Shown: positions 36,707 through 45,101 of the stretch, piece by piece
Layout: each line of letters begins with the position of its first letter
Numbering within the stretch: the first letter of the stretch is position 1
Source of the DNA: Sphaerisporangium fuscum
GTDB lineage: Bacteria; Actinomycetota; Actinomycetes; Streptosporangiales; Streptosporangiaceae
Assembly (NCBI RefSeq): GCF_018531465.1
Contig: NZ_JAHDTF010000022.1
Span: forward strand, 146,732-210,731
Direction of reading: 5' to 3'
DNA length: 64,000 nt
Position numbers and translations under genes: made by a program
The notes under the pieces: model-generated
Told to the model about the DNA's origin: nothing
Database searches by the model: none
The model's input: the letters and a program-made list of their open reading frames with translations, nothing else

Positions 36707-38446
36707 ATGGTCATGCTCGTGGAGATCGGGGTTCAGGGAACGCTTGACGAGCTGGGCACGCCGCTCGACCAGGTGACCTTCGTCGTCTTCGACCTGGAGA
36801 CGACGGGCGGGTCATCGGCCGAGCACGCCATCACCGAGATCGGCGCGGTGAAGGTCCGCGGCGGCGAGGTGCTCGGCGAGTTCGCCACGCTGGTCGACCC
36901 GGGGCGTCCCATCCCGCCGTTCATCACCGTCCTGACCGGCATCACCGACGTGATGGTCACCGCCGCGCCGCGCATCGAGCAGGTCCTCCCGTCGTTCCTG
37001 GAGTTCATCCGCGGCACCACGCTGGTCGCGCACAACGCCCCGTTCGACGTCGGGTTCATCAAGGCCGGCTGCCAGGCCCACGGCTACCCTCCGCCCGCCA
37101 ACCCGGTCGTCGACACCGCCGACCTCGCCCGGCGCGTCCTCACCCGCGACGACGTCCCCAACTGCAAGCTGTCCACGCTGGCGAGGGTCTTCAGGAGCAC
37201 CACCGAGCCGTGCCACCGGGCCCTGGCCGACGCCAAGGCCACCGTCGACGTCCTGCACGCCCTCATCGAGCGGGTCGGCGCCTACGGCGTGCAGACCCTC
37301 GAGGAGCTCAAGGGGTTCGTGCGCGCCCCCACCCCCGAGCAGAAGCGCAAGCGCCACCTCGCCACGGGCATCCCGAGCGCCCCCGGCGTCTACGTCTTCG
37401 AGGACGAGCGCGGCGAGGCGCTGTACGTCGGCAAGAGCGGCGACCTGCGGCAGCGGGTGCGGTCCTACTTCACCGCCAGCGAGACCCGCCCGCGCATCCG
37501 CGAGATGATCGGCATCGCCGAGCGGGTCAGGCCCATCGTGTGCGCCACCGGCCTGGAGGCCGAGGTGCGCGAGCTCCGGCTGATCGGCGCCACCAAGCCG
37601 CGCTACAACCGCCGTTCCCGCTTCCCCGAGAAGGTCGTCTGGCTCAAGCTCACCGACGAGCCGTTCCCCCGGCTGTCGATCGTGCGCGAGGTGAAGGCCG
37701 ACCAGGCCTCCTACCTCGGCCCGTTCACCTCGGCGCGCGCCGCCGAGGACGCCCGGTCCGCCCTGCACGAGGCGGTGCCGATCCGCCAGTGCACCGAGCG
37801 CATCACCGTCCGCACCAGGCGGGCGGCCTGCGCGCTGGCCGAGATGGGCCGGTGCGGGGCGCCGTGCGAGGGCCGCCAGAGCGTCGAAGAGTACGGCCGC
37901 CACGTCGAGCGCGCCCGCTCCGCCATCGAGCACGACCCGGGCCCGGTGTTCGCGGCGATCGAGGCCCGCATGCAGCGGCTGGCCGCCGAGCAGCGCTACG
38001 AGGAGGCCGCCGTCGACCGTGACCGGCTGGCGGTGTACGTCCGCACGGCCGCGCGCATGCAGCGCCTGAGGTCCCTCACCTCGATCCCCCAGCTGATCGC
38101 CGCGAGCCCGGCCTTCGAGGGCGGCTGGGACATCCACGTCGTGCGCCACGGCCGCCTGGCCGCCGCGGGCGTCATGCCGAAGGGCGCCCACCCCGTCCCC
38201 TACGTCGACGCCCTCGTGGCCACGGCCGAGACGGTGGAGCCCGGCCCCGGCCCCCTGCCCGCCGCCGGCGCCGAGGAGACCGAGTGCATCCTGCGCTGGC
38301 TCGACTCCCCCGGTGTGCGCCTGGTCCGCGTCGAGGGCACCTGGAGCCTGCCCGCCGGCGGCGCCGCCCGCTTCAAGGAGCGCATCGACCGCGCCTACCA
38401 ACCCCTCCAGCCCCGCCAGCCCCGCGAGGGCCGCCCCCTGCGCTGA
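36707..38446 (+). CDS. DEDDh exonuclease-GIY-YIG fusion (DnaQ-Cho/UvrC-like)
   Basis: The 579-residue protein joins an N-terminal 3'-5' exonuclease (about 25-190: FDLETTGG, HNAPFDVGFI, HRALADAKATVD, a complete DEDDh set) to a GIY-YIG nuclease (about 215-295: PGVYVFEDERGE, LYVGKSGDLRQRV, with the NRR segment). After that comes a UvrC-like region and a UVR-like helix (AAEQRYEEAAVDRDRL). It resembles E. coli Cho/UvrC joined to DnaQ epsilon and probably works in DNA repair. ATG 36707, ATG 36713 and GTG 36719 are all possible starts. Confidence 0.85.
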   Translation: MVMLVEIGVQGTLDELGTPLDQVTFVVFDLETTGGSSAEHAITEIGAVKVRGGEVLGEFATLVDPGRPIPPFITVLTGITDVMVTAAPRIEQVLPSFLEFIRGTTLVAHNAPFDVGFIKAGCQAHGYPPPANPVVDTADLARRVLTRDDVPNCKLSTLARVFRSTTEPCHRALADAKATVDVLHALIERVGAYGVQTLEELKGFVRAPTPEQKRKRHLATGIPSAPGVYVFEDERGEALYVGKSGDLRQRVRSYFTASETRPRIREMIGIAERVRPIVCATGLEAEVRELRLIGATKPRYNRRSRFPEKVVWLKLTDEPFPRLSIVREVKADQASYLGPFTSARAAEDARSALHEAVPIRQCTERITVRTRRAACALAEMGRCGAPCEGRQSVEEYGRHVERARSAIEHDPGPVFAAIEARMQRLAAEQRYEEAAVDRDRLAVYVRTAARMQRLRSLTSIPQLIAASPAFEGGWDIHVVRHGRLAAAGVMPKGAHPVPYVDALVATAETVEPGPGPLPAAGAEETECILRWLDSPGVRLVRVEGTWSLPAGGAARFKERIDRAYQPLQPRQPREGRPLR

Positions 38447-38515
38447 CCACGAGCCTTGACCAGAGTGGTCTCCCGTCATCGTCGGCCGGTGGCGGACGGG
38501 TGGTGGAGGCGGCGC

Positions 38516-38521
38516 TAGAGT
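38516..38521 (+). promoter_or_regulatory. Probable -10 box of the Lrp-domain gene
   Basis: TAGAGT fits TANNNT, 34 bases upstream of the ATG, with the ribosome site AGGGAGAG in between. No convincing -35 box is seen. Confidence 0.4.
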
Positions 38522-38554
38522 CGGGCGAGACCGTACTCAAGGGAGAGAACGCGA

Positions 38555-38842
38555 ATGATCACCGCGATCGTGCACATCAAGGCGGACGTCCACCGGCTCG
38601 CCGAGGTCGCCCAGACGATCGCCGAGCTCGACGGGGTCAGCGAGGTCTACTCGATCACGGGCGACTACGACCTGCTCGCGATGGTGCGGGTGACGGCCTA
38701 CGACCAGATCGCCGAGGTGATCCCCGGGCGCATCAACAAGGTGCCCGGCGTGCTCGCCACCGAGACCCACCTCGCCTTCCGCACCTACTCCAAGCACGAC
38801 CTCGAGGCGGCCTTCTCCATCGGCTTCACCGAGGCCGACTGA
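38555..38842 (+). CDS. Stand-alone Lrp/AsnC ligand-binding domain protein
   Basis: The 95-residue protein is a complete RAM (regulation of amino acid metabolism) domain without any DNA-binding part. ITAIVHIKADVHRLAEVAQ, VSEVYSITGDYDLLAMVRV and the closing YSKHDLEAAFSIGF are characteristic. Such domains form dimers to octamers and bind amino acids. It may sense an amino acid and act through a partner; the trpD gene lies nearby on the other strand. The stop directly abuts an adenosine deaminase remnant on the opposite strand. Confidence 0.9.
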   Translation: MITAIVHIKADVHRLAEVAQTIAELDGVSEVYSITGDYDLLAMVRVTAYDQIAEVIPGRINKVPGVLATETHLAFRTYSKHDLEAAFSIGFTEAD

Positions 38843-38998
38843 CCAGGCCGTCAGCCCGGCGCGCGCGAGTTCGCCGACGGGGTGGGCGGCCAGGCTCTCC
38901 ACGAGCTTCAGGGACACGTTCGACGTGGGCGCGACCTCCAGGGGGATCCGGTGCTCGGCCGGGTGGGCGGCCAGGGCGGGATCGTCGAGGCAGCGGAT
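38843..38998 (-). pseudogene. Adenosine deaminase C-terminal remnant
   Basis: An open stretch of 52 codons without a start reads IRCLDDPALAAHPAEHRIPL then EVAPTSNVSLKLVESLAAHP. This is the conserved part of bacterial adenosine deaminases that precedes the metal-binding Asp (IRCLDDPALVA, IPLEVCPTSN). The upstream catalytic half (HVH, HAGE) and the downstream SDDP motif are absent; the neighbouring sequence is a terminator and the Lrp-domain gene. It is a fragment left by deletion. Confidence 0.8.
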
Positions 38999-39022
38999 GG
39001 GCCGAGGATCTCTCCTCGGCCC
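38999..39022. terminator. Terminator hairpin after trpD
   Basis: GGGCCGAGGA (38999-39008) and TCCTCGGCCC (39013-39022) pair perfectly around the loop TCTC, 23 bases after the trpD stop. It could also stop rightward transcription of the Lrp-domain gene. Confidence 0.8.
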
Positions 39023-39044
39023 TTGAAGGGGATGATGCGGTCTG

Positions 39045-40118
39045 TCAGGACTTCCTGTGGGAGCGGCTGATCTCGACCCAGCGGTCGAGGGTCTCGGCGG
39101 CCCGCCCGGAGTCGACGGCCTCGGCCGCCCTGGCGTACGCCGCCGACATCGCGCCGACGAGGGCGTCGGCCGGGGCGCCCTGGCCCGGGTCGAGGGAGGC
39201 GGGCTCGAGGCTGACCAGGGCCGCGGCGGCGTTCAGCAGCACGGCCTCACGCACCGGGCCGGGCCTGCCGCCGACCAGGTCCTTGACCGCCTTGGCGTTG
39301 AACTCGACGTCGCCGCCCCTCAGCGCCTCCTGGTCGGAACGGGGCACGCCGATGTCGAGGGGGTCGAAGGAGGTCTCGACGGCCGTGCCCTCCCTGACCA
39401 CGTACACGGTGGAGGTGGTGGCCGTGGACAGCTCGTCGAGCCCGTCGTCGCCCCGGAACACCAGCGCCGACACGCCGCGCTCGGCGAACACCCCGGCGAC
39501 GACCGGGAGCATGCGCCGGTCGTACACCCCGATGGCCTGCGCCGACGGGCGGGCGGGGTTGGTGAGCGGCCCGAGGAAGTTGAAGAAGGTCGGGATGCCG
39601 ATCTCCTTGCGCACCGGGCCGGCGAACCGCAGGGCCGGGTGGTAGACGGGCGCGAAGCAGAACGCGATGCCCGCCTCGACGGCGGTGCGGGCCGTGAGCT
39701 CCGGGGACAGGTCGAGGACCACCCCGAGGTGTTCGAGGACGTCGGCCGCACCCACCGAGGAGGACGCCGAGCGGTTGCCGTGCTTGACGACCCGCGCCCC
39801 CGCCCCGGCGGCCACGATCGCGGCCATCGTCGAGACGTTGACGGTGTGGGCGCGGTCGCCGCCGGTGCCCACGACGTCGACCGTCGGGCCCTCGACCGCC
39901 AGCGGGGTCGCGAACTCGAGCATGGTGCGCGCGAGCCCGAGGACCTCGGCGACCGTCTCGCCCTTGGCGCGGATGGCCGTGACGAAGGCGGCGATCTGGG
40001 CCTGCGTGGCCGACCCCGACATGATCTCGCGCATGGCCCAGGCGGTCTCGTCGGCGGTGAGGTGCTCGCCGGCCAGCAGGGCGGTGAGCAGCGCGGGCCA
40101 GCTGGTGCGCGCGTCCAT
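39045..40118 (-). CDS. trpD: Anthranilate phosphoribosyltransferase
   Basis: The 357-residue enzyme joins anthranilate to PRPP in tryptophan synthesis. It has the PRPP-binding VVGTGGDRAHTVNVSTM, the anthranilate-site KHGNRSASSSVGAAD and the FFNFLGPLTNPARP segment. All family signatures and the usual length are present. It lies 11 bases downstream of the receiver-like gene on the same strand and far from other trp genes, as in streptomycetes. A U-less hairpin ends the unit. Confidence 0.95.
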   Translation of the reverse strand: MDARTSWPALLTALLAGEHLTADETAWAMREIMSGSATQAQIAAFVTAIRAKGETVAEVLGLARTMLEFATPLAVEGPTVDVVGTGGDRAHTVNVSTMAAIVAAGAGARVVKHGNRSASSSVGAADVLEHLGVVLDLSPELTARTAVEAGIAFCFAPVYHPALRFAGPVRKEIGIPTFFNFLGPLTNPARPSAQAIGVYDRRMLPVVAGVFAERGVSALVFRGDDGLDELSTATTSTVYVVREGTAVETSFDPLDIGVPRSDQEALRGGDVEFNAKAVKDLVGGRPGPVREAVLLNAAAALVSLEPASLDPGQGAPADALVGAMSAAYARAAEAVDSGRAAETLDRWVEISRSHRKS

Positions 40119-40129
40119 GGGGGCTCCGG

Positions 40130-40528
40130 TCAGTGGGAGGAGATGCGGGTGGCCGAACGGCGCCGCATGAGGCCCGCCACGGCCTCGGCCAGCGCCATCG
40201 GGTCGAGCGGCTGGGCCACGACGGCGTCGGCGCGCGACCAGTCGGCCAGCCAGCGGTCGTCGCGCCGCGCGATGACCACGCAGATGGGCGGGCAGTCGTA
40301 GACCTCGTCCTTGGCCTGGCGGCACACCCCCATGCCGCCCGCGGGGACCGCCTCGCCGTCGAGGACGGCGACGTCGATCTCACCGGAGTCGAGGTGCTTG
40401 ATGACGGCGGGCTGCGTCGCGCACTCCACGATGTCCACAAGGGGCACGTCGGCGGCGGGACGCCGCCCGATCGCCAGCCGCACCTTCTCGCGGGTGCTTG
40501 CGTCGTCGCTGTAGACGAGAACCCTCAT
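40130..40528 (-). CDS. Degenerate receiver-domain protein
   Basis: The 132-residue protein is a stand-alone CheY-like receiver. It keeps an acidic pair (VYSDDAS) and a phospho-acceptor-like Asp in VAVLDGEA, but the conserved Lys of the KPxxP loop is Gln (VAQPLDPMA) and the Thr/Ser is replaced in VVIARR. It is therefore probably not switched by normal phosphorylation and may work as a fixed interaction module. It starts with ATG 40528 and is 11 bases upstream of trpD, with which it probably shares a message. Confidence 0.75.
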   Translation of the reverse strand: MRVLVYSDDASTREKVRLAIGRRPAADVPLVDIVECATQPAVIKHLDSGEIDVAVLDGEAVPAGGMGVCRQAKDEVYDCPPICVVIARRDDRWLADWSRADAVVAQPLDPMALAEAVAGLMRRRSATRISSH

Positions 40529-40709
40529 GCTCACGGTCGCGCTCACTATCGATTGACGAGGTATGGTCACATGGATGCTACCGGTCCCTGGCGACGGAAT
40601 CCCAGACCAGTCATACTTGGCGTAGTTCCAGGCTCATCGGCCCTTTCACCGGGCTCACCCGTCCCCAACAGGGGGGTCGTGCGGCGACCCGACCAGTAGA
40701 GCCGCAATA

Positions 40710-41336
40710 ATGTCGGGCGTGGCGACAGCATCCGCAATTACGACGACGACAGCACCATCGTCCCGCCGGCCCAACCTGGTCAGCGTCGGGACGATCGTTT
40801 GGCTGTCCTCTGAGCTCATGTTCTTCGCGGCGCTGTTCGCGATGTACTTCACCATCCGGTCGGTCAGCCTCGGTCAGGACAAACCGTGGCCGACGCTGCC
40901 TGAAGGCGTCCACCTGGACGTCCCGTACGCGCTGGTCAACACGATCGTCCTGGTCCTGTCGAGTGTGACGTGCCAGCTCGGTGTGTGGGCCGCTGAGAAG
41001 GGTCAGGTCCGGAAGCTCCGCTTCTGGTACATCATCAGCTTCCTGATGGGTGCGTGGTTCGTCGGCGGGCAGCTGTACGAGTACCACAACCTCGTCGAAG
41101 AGGGCGTGACCCTGTCCTCCAACGCCTATGGTTCGGTGTTCTACCTGACCACGGGCTTCCACGGACTGCACGTGACCGGTGGTCTGATCGCGTTCCTGTT
41201 CATGCTGGGACGCACGTACGCCGCGAAGCGCTTCACCCATGAGCAGGCCACCAGCGCGATCGTCGTGTCCTACTACTGGCACTTCGTCGACGTCGTCTGG
41301 ATCGGCCTCTTCGCGACCATCTACATCATCAAATGA
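40710..41336 (+). CDS. ctaE: Cytochrome c oxidase subunit III
   Basis: The 208-residue membrane protein has five membrane segments in the subunit III pattern: VGTIVWLSSELMFFAALFAM, the FWYIISFLMGAWFVGGQLYEY segment in part, TTGFHGLHVTGGLIAFLFM and YYWHFVDVVWIGLFATIYI. It is part of the aa3 oxidase of the actinobacterial bcc-aa3 supercomplex. It is followed by qcrC with an ATGA context and is first in the operon, separate from ctaC, ctaD and ctaF, as in mycobacteria and streptomycetes. Confidence 0.95.
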   Translation: MSGVATASAITTTTAPSSRRPNLVSVGTIVWLSSELMFFAALFAMYFTIRSVSLGQDKPWPTLPEGVHLDVPYALVNTIVLVLSSVTCQLGVWAAEKGQVRKLRFWYIISFLMGAWFVGGQLYEYHNLVEEGVTLSSNAYGSVFYLTTGFHGLHVTGGLIAFLFMLGRTYAAKRFTHEQATSAIVVSYYWHFVDVVWIGLFATIYIIK

Positions 41337-41353
41337 TCGGAACGAGGATTTCG

Positions 41354-42184
41354 GTGAACTCGATCACCGCACGGAGGCGGCATCCATTCGCGCGATACGC
41401 CGTCCTCCTTCTGGCCCTGAGCCTCCTCGGAGGGGTGTACGCCCTGCTCGCGCCCGGAGGCGACCGGGCCGACGCGGCGATCGCCTCCGGCAAGGCCGAC
41501 GACGTGGCCGCGGGCAAGGAGCTCTTCGCGGCACACTGCGCGTCCTGCCACGGCCTCAACGCCGAGGGCTCCTACACGCCCGGCGGTGGATCGGGCCCGA
41601 GCCTCATCGGCGTCGGAGCGGCGGCCGTCGACTTCCAGGTGTCGAGCGGCCGCATGCCGTTCTCCAACCCCGGCCCGCAGGCCCCGCGCAAGCGCCCGCC
41701 GGACTGGGTGAACCCGGACACCGTCCGGCAGCTGGCCGCGTACGTGCAGTCGCTCGGCGGAGGCCCCGCCAAGCCCTCTCTGGAGGCGGTCGACCCCTCC
41801 AAGGGCGACCCGGCCAAGGGCGGCGAGCTGTTCCGGGCGAACTGCATCCAGTGCCACAACTTCGTGGGCGCGGGCGGTGGCCTGACCTACGGCAAGTACG
41901 CTCCGCCGCTCAACCAGGCCAGCCCCACGCAGATCTACGAGGCGATGGCCACCGGCCCGCAGGCGATGCCGGTCTTCAACGACACGACGATCACGCCCGA
42001 GCAGAAGCGGGACATGATCGCCTACATCACGGGCGTGCGCAGCCAGCCCGACCCGGGCGGCAGCGGCCTCGGCCGCATCGGCCCGGTGACCGAAGGCCTC
42101 GTCGCCTGGGTCGTCGGCATCAGCCTCCTCGCCCTCGCCGCCATCTGGATCACCGCGAAGAAGCGTCAGGCCAACCATGACTGA
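41354..42184 (+). CDS. qcrC: Diheme cytochrome c subunit of the bc1 complex
   Basis: The 276-residue protein has an N-terminal anchor (about 12-32), two c-type heme sites CASCH and CIQCH, and a C-terminal membrane segment, the actinobacterial cytochrome cc layout that replaces soluble cytochrome c. GTG 41354 is preferred because GAGGA lies 5 bases upstream and homologues begin close to the ARRRHP motif; ATG 41333 is the longer option and would overlap ctaE by 4 bases. It passes electrons from the Rieske centre to CuA. Confidence 0.92.
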   Translation: MNSITARRRHPFARYAVLLLALSLLGGVYALLAPGGDRADAAIASGKADDVAAGKELFAAHCASCHGLNAEGSYTPGGGSGPSLIGVGAAAVDFQVSSGRMPFSNPGPQAPRKRPPDWVNPDTVRQLAAYVQSLGGGPAKPSLEAVDPSKGDPAKGGELFRANCIQCHNFVGAGGGLTYGKYAPPLNQASPTQIYEAMATGPQAMPVFNDTTITPEQKRDMIAYITGVRSQPDPGGSGLGRIGPVTEGLVAWVVGISLLALAAIWITAKKRQANHD

Positions 42185-43250
42185 GAACATCGACACCAAC
42201 CTGCCGGAAGAACGCGTCCCGAGGCGCGTCATCGGCACGCCCCCGCCCGGGGGTGACAGCTCCTCGCTCGGCGCTCCGGCGTCGGCCGAGGAGCCGATCG
42301 TGCACGAGGGCGTGAAGTTCCCCGACCCGGTGAAGGCACGCAAGGCCGAGAAGGTCGCCGCGTTGCTGTTCTTGGTGGCCTTCCTCGCCGGCATCGCGTT
42401 CATCGTCTCCTACGTCGCCTTCCAGGTCGGCGACATCGACCGGACGCAGACCTCCAACCTCGCCCTCGGCTCGTCCCTCGCCATCGCCCTGCTCGCCCTG
42501 GCGGCCGGTCTGGTGGTATGGGCCCGGCAGCTCATGCCGAAGTACGCCCTGGTGCAGGAGCGCCACCCGATGGCGTCCCGTGCGGAGGTCCGCGAGGAGG
42601 TCGAGAAGACCTTCCTGCAGGGCGCCGAGGAGAGCGGCTTCCTGCGGCACAAGCTGATGCGCCGCACGCTGCTGCTGGCCGCCGCGCCGCTCGGCCTGCT
42701 GCCTCTGGTGATGCTGAAGGACCTCGGCCCGCTGCCCGGCACCTCGCTGCGCCACACGGTGTGGAAGAAGGGCATGCGTCTGATGGTCGAGGGCACCAAC
42801 CAGCCCATCCGCGCGGCCGACTTCAACTCCCCCGGCGGCATCCTGTCGGTGGTCCCGCAGGGCCACGAGAACGACCTGAACGCGCTGGCCAAGGCCACGC
42901 TGATCCTGATCAAGTTCAGGCCGGAGGAGCTCAAGTCGGGCGTCAACCTGAACTGGACGCACGACAGCATCGTCGCCTACTCCAAGATCTGCACCCACGT
43001 GGGCTGCCCGGCGGCGCTGTACGAGCAGACGACCCACCACATCCTCTGCCCGTGCCACCAGTCCACCTTCGACGCGGCCGACGGCGCCAAGGTCGTCTTC
43101 GGCCCGGCGGCCCGTCCGCTGCCCCAGCTGCCGATCGGCGTCGACAGCGAGGGCTACCTCATCGCACAGAGCGACTTCAACGTCCCGGTCGGCCCCAGCT
43201 TCTGGGAGCGCGGGGACGCCGAAGCCGAAGCTAGGGGGCAGAAGGCATGA
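42177..43250 (+). CDS. qcrA: Rieske iron-sulfur subunit of the bc1 complex
   Basis: The 357-residue protein has three N-terminal membrane segments, the actinobacterial form, and a C-terminal Rieske fold. Cluster ligands are in CTHVGCP and CPCHQSTFD, where the extra Cys pair forms the stabilising disulfide. It overlaps qcrC by 8 bases and qcrB by 4 bases. The N-terminal 45 residues are Pro/Glu-rich. Confidence 0.95.
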   Translation: MTENIDTNLPEERVPRRVIGTPPPGGDSSSLGAPASAEEPIVHEGVKFPDPVKARKAEKVAALLFLVAFLAGIAFIVSYVAFQVGDIDRTQTSNLALGSSLAIALLALAAGLVVWARQLMPKYALVQERHPMASRAEVREEVEKTFLQGAEESGFLRHKLMRRTLLLAAAPLGLLPLVMLKDLGPLPGTSLRHTVWKKGMRLMVEGTNQPIRAADFNSPGGILSVVPQGHENDLNALAKATLILIKFRPEELKSGVNLNWTHDSIVAYSKICTHVGCPAALYEQTTHHILCPCHQSTFDAADGAKVVFGPAARPLPQLPIGVDSEGYLIAQSDFNVPVGPSFWERGDAEAEARGQKA

Positions 43251-44887
43251 GCCTCGACACCACGCCGAAGGCCATCGCCGGGCCCTCGAAGTTCATCGAC
43301 GACCGCATCGGCGCGGGAAACTTCCTCCAGCGCAACCTGCGCAAGGTCTTCCCCGACCACTGGTCGTTCCTCCTCGGCGAGATCGCGCTCTACTCCTTCA
43401 TCATCCTGCTGCTGACCGGCACGTTCCTCACGCTGTGGTTCAAGCCGAGCATGATGGAGGTCGCCTACGACGGCTCCTACGCGCCGCTGCAGGGCGTCCA
43501 CATGTCGGAGGCGTACGCCTCGTCGCTGCACATCAGCTTCGACGTGCGCGGCGGCCTGCTCATCCGGCAGATCCACCACTGGGCGGCGCTGCTGTTCGTG
43601 GCGGGCATGACGGTGCACATGCTCCGCGTGTTCTTCACCGGCGCCTACCGCAAGCCGCGCGAGCTCAACTGGATCATCGGTGTCCTGCTGCTCACCCTGG
43701 CGCTCGCCGAGGGCCTGACCGGCTACTCCCTCCCGGACGACCTGCTGTCGGGCGCCGGTCTGCGGATCACCGAAGGCGTCATGATCTCGATCCCGCTGGT
43801 CGGCACCTACCTCACCTTCTTCCTGTTCGGCGGTGAGTACCCCGGCGAGGACGTGATCTCGCGGTTCTACAGCATCCACATCCTGCTGATCCCGGGCATC
43901 CTGCTGGCGCTCGTCTCCGCCCACATGGTCCTCATGTGGGTGCAGAAGCACACGCAGCAGCCGGGCAAGGGCCGTACCGAGACCAACGTGGTGGGCGCGC
44001 CGTTCTACCCGACCTTCATGATCAAGGCCGGTGCGTACTTCCTGTTCACGTTCGGCGTCGTCGCGCTGCTCGGCGCCTTCGCCCAGATCAACCCGATCTG
44101 GCTGTTCGGCCCGTACACCCCCGCCGACATCTCGGCCGGTTCGCAGCCCGACTGGTACATGGGCTTCCTCGAAGGCTCGCTGCGCCTCATGCCGGCGTGG
44201 GAGATCAACCTCTTCGGTCACACCCTCCCGCTGAGCGTGCTGATCCCGGCGCTCGGCCCGATGGGCCTGATCATGACGGGTCTGGCGCTCTACCCGTTCG
44301 TGGAACGGTGGGTCACCGGCGACAACCGCGAGCACCACATCGCCGACCGGCCCCGCAACAACCCGCACCGCACGTCGATCGGCATCTCGGCGATCACGTT
44401 CTACGGTCTCCTGTGGCTGCTGGGCGCCAACGACTGGATCTCGGCGAAGTTCCACATCTCGCTGTACACCACGACGGAGGTCGGCCGCGTGGTGGTCTTC
44501 GTGGGCCCGGCGATCGCGTACTACGTCACCTACCGCATCTGCATCGGCCTGCAGCGCCACGACCAGGAGGTCGTGCACCACGGCGTCGAGTCGGGCGTCA
44601 TCAAGCGCCTGCCGCACGGCGAGTACGTCGAGGTCCACGTGCCCCCGGCCGAGGACATCGCGGCCCACGTGAAGGGGAAGAAGCTGATCCCCTCCGTCGA
44701 GGACGGCCCGGACGGCGAGGGCATCCCGCCCAAGGGCATGCGCAACCCGCTCGGCAGGCTCCGTGCGCGCATGAGCCGCGCGTACGCCGCCGACAGCGAC
44801 GCGATCTCGCTCGACGGCTCCCACGAGGAGCACGGCGAGCACGCGGCCGTTGGAGCGGGCGAGGAGACCAAGTCCATCGGCCACTGA
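43247..44887 (+). CDS. qcrB: Cytochrome b subunit of the bc1 complex
   Basis: The 546-residue membrane protein carries both b hemes: the His ligands lie in SLHISFDVRG / HHWAALLFVAGMTVHML and in YSIHILLIP / SAHMVLMWV. The quinol site motif is PDWYMGF, the actinobacterial version of PEWY. The last 120 residues form a charged cytoplasmic tail. QcrB is the target of telacebec-type inhibitors in mycobacteria. It ends the operon and is followed by a strong hairpin. Confidence 0.95.
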   Translation: MSLDTTPKAIAGPSKFIDDRIGAGNFLQRNLRKVFPDHWSFLLGEIALYSFIILLLTGTFLTLWFKPSMMEVAYDGSYAPLQGVHMSEAYASSLHISFDVRGGLLIRQIHHWAALLFVAGMTVHMLRVFFTGAYRKPRELNWIIGVLLLTLALAEGLTGYSLPDDLLSGAGLRITEGVMISIPLVGTYLTFFLFGGEYPGEDVISRFYSIHILLIPGILLALVSAHMVLMWVQKHTQQPGKGRTETNVVGAPFYPTFMIKAGAYFLFTFGVVALLGAFAQINPIWLFGPYTPADISAGSQPDWYMGFLEGSLRLMPAWEINLFGHTLPLSVLIPALGPMGLIMTGLALYPFVERWVTGDNREHHIADRPRNNPHRTSIGISAITFYGLLWLLGANDWISAKFHISLYTTTEVGRVVVFVGPAIAYYVTYRICIGLQRHDQEVVHHGVESGVIKRLPHGEYVEVHVPPAEDIAAHVKGKKLIPSVEDGPDGEGIPPKGMRNPLGRLRARMSRAYAADSDAISLDGSHEEHGEHAAVGAGEETKSIGH

Positions 44888-44925
44888 CGGCCGGCGGACA
44901 GCGGTTCCGAACCACAGCACAGCGG

Positions 44926-44958
44926 GAGGGCCCGGGCGCGACACGCGCCCGGGCCCTC
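44926..44958 (+). terminator. Terminator after qcrB
   Basis: GAGGGCCCGGGCGCG (44926-44940) and CGCGCCCGGGCCCTC (44944-44958) pair perfectly over 15 bp with the 3-base loop ACA, then TTCTCG. It is 39 bases after the qcrB stop. Confidence 0.9.
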
Positions 44959-45101
44959 TTCTCGTTCGCCGCCGCGAGAGCCGGACGGGGGGCTTTCCCT
45001 GCTCCGCCGATGTCCTACGCGGGGCCCGCCGGTGATCCGGCCCCCGACGCTCGACGCGCGGCCAGCCGGTGATCCTCCCCGGCTCCCCCACGTACGCGCG
45101 G

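Noticed and set aside
40529..40709. Hairpin CCCC-AACA-GGGG before ctaE as a riboswitch or attenuator
   Set aside because: Only a 4-bp stem is supported and no aptamer consensus is recognised.
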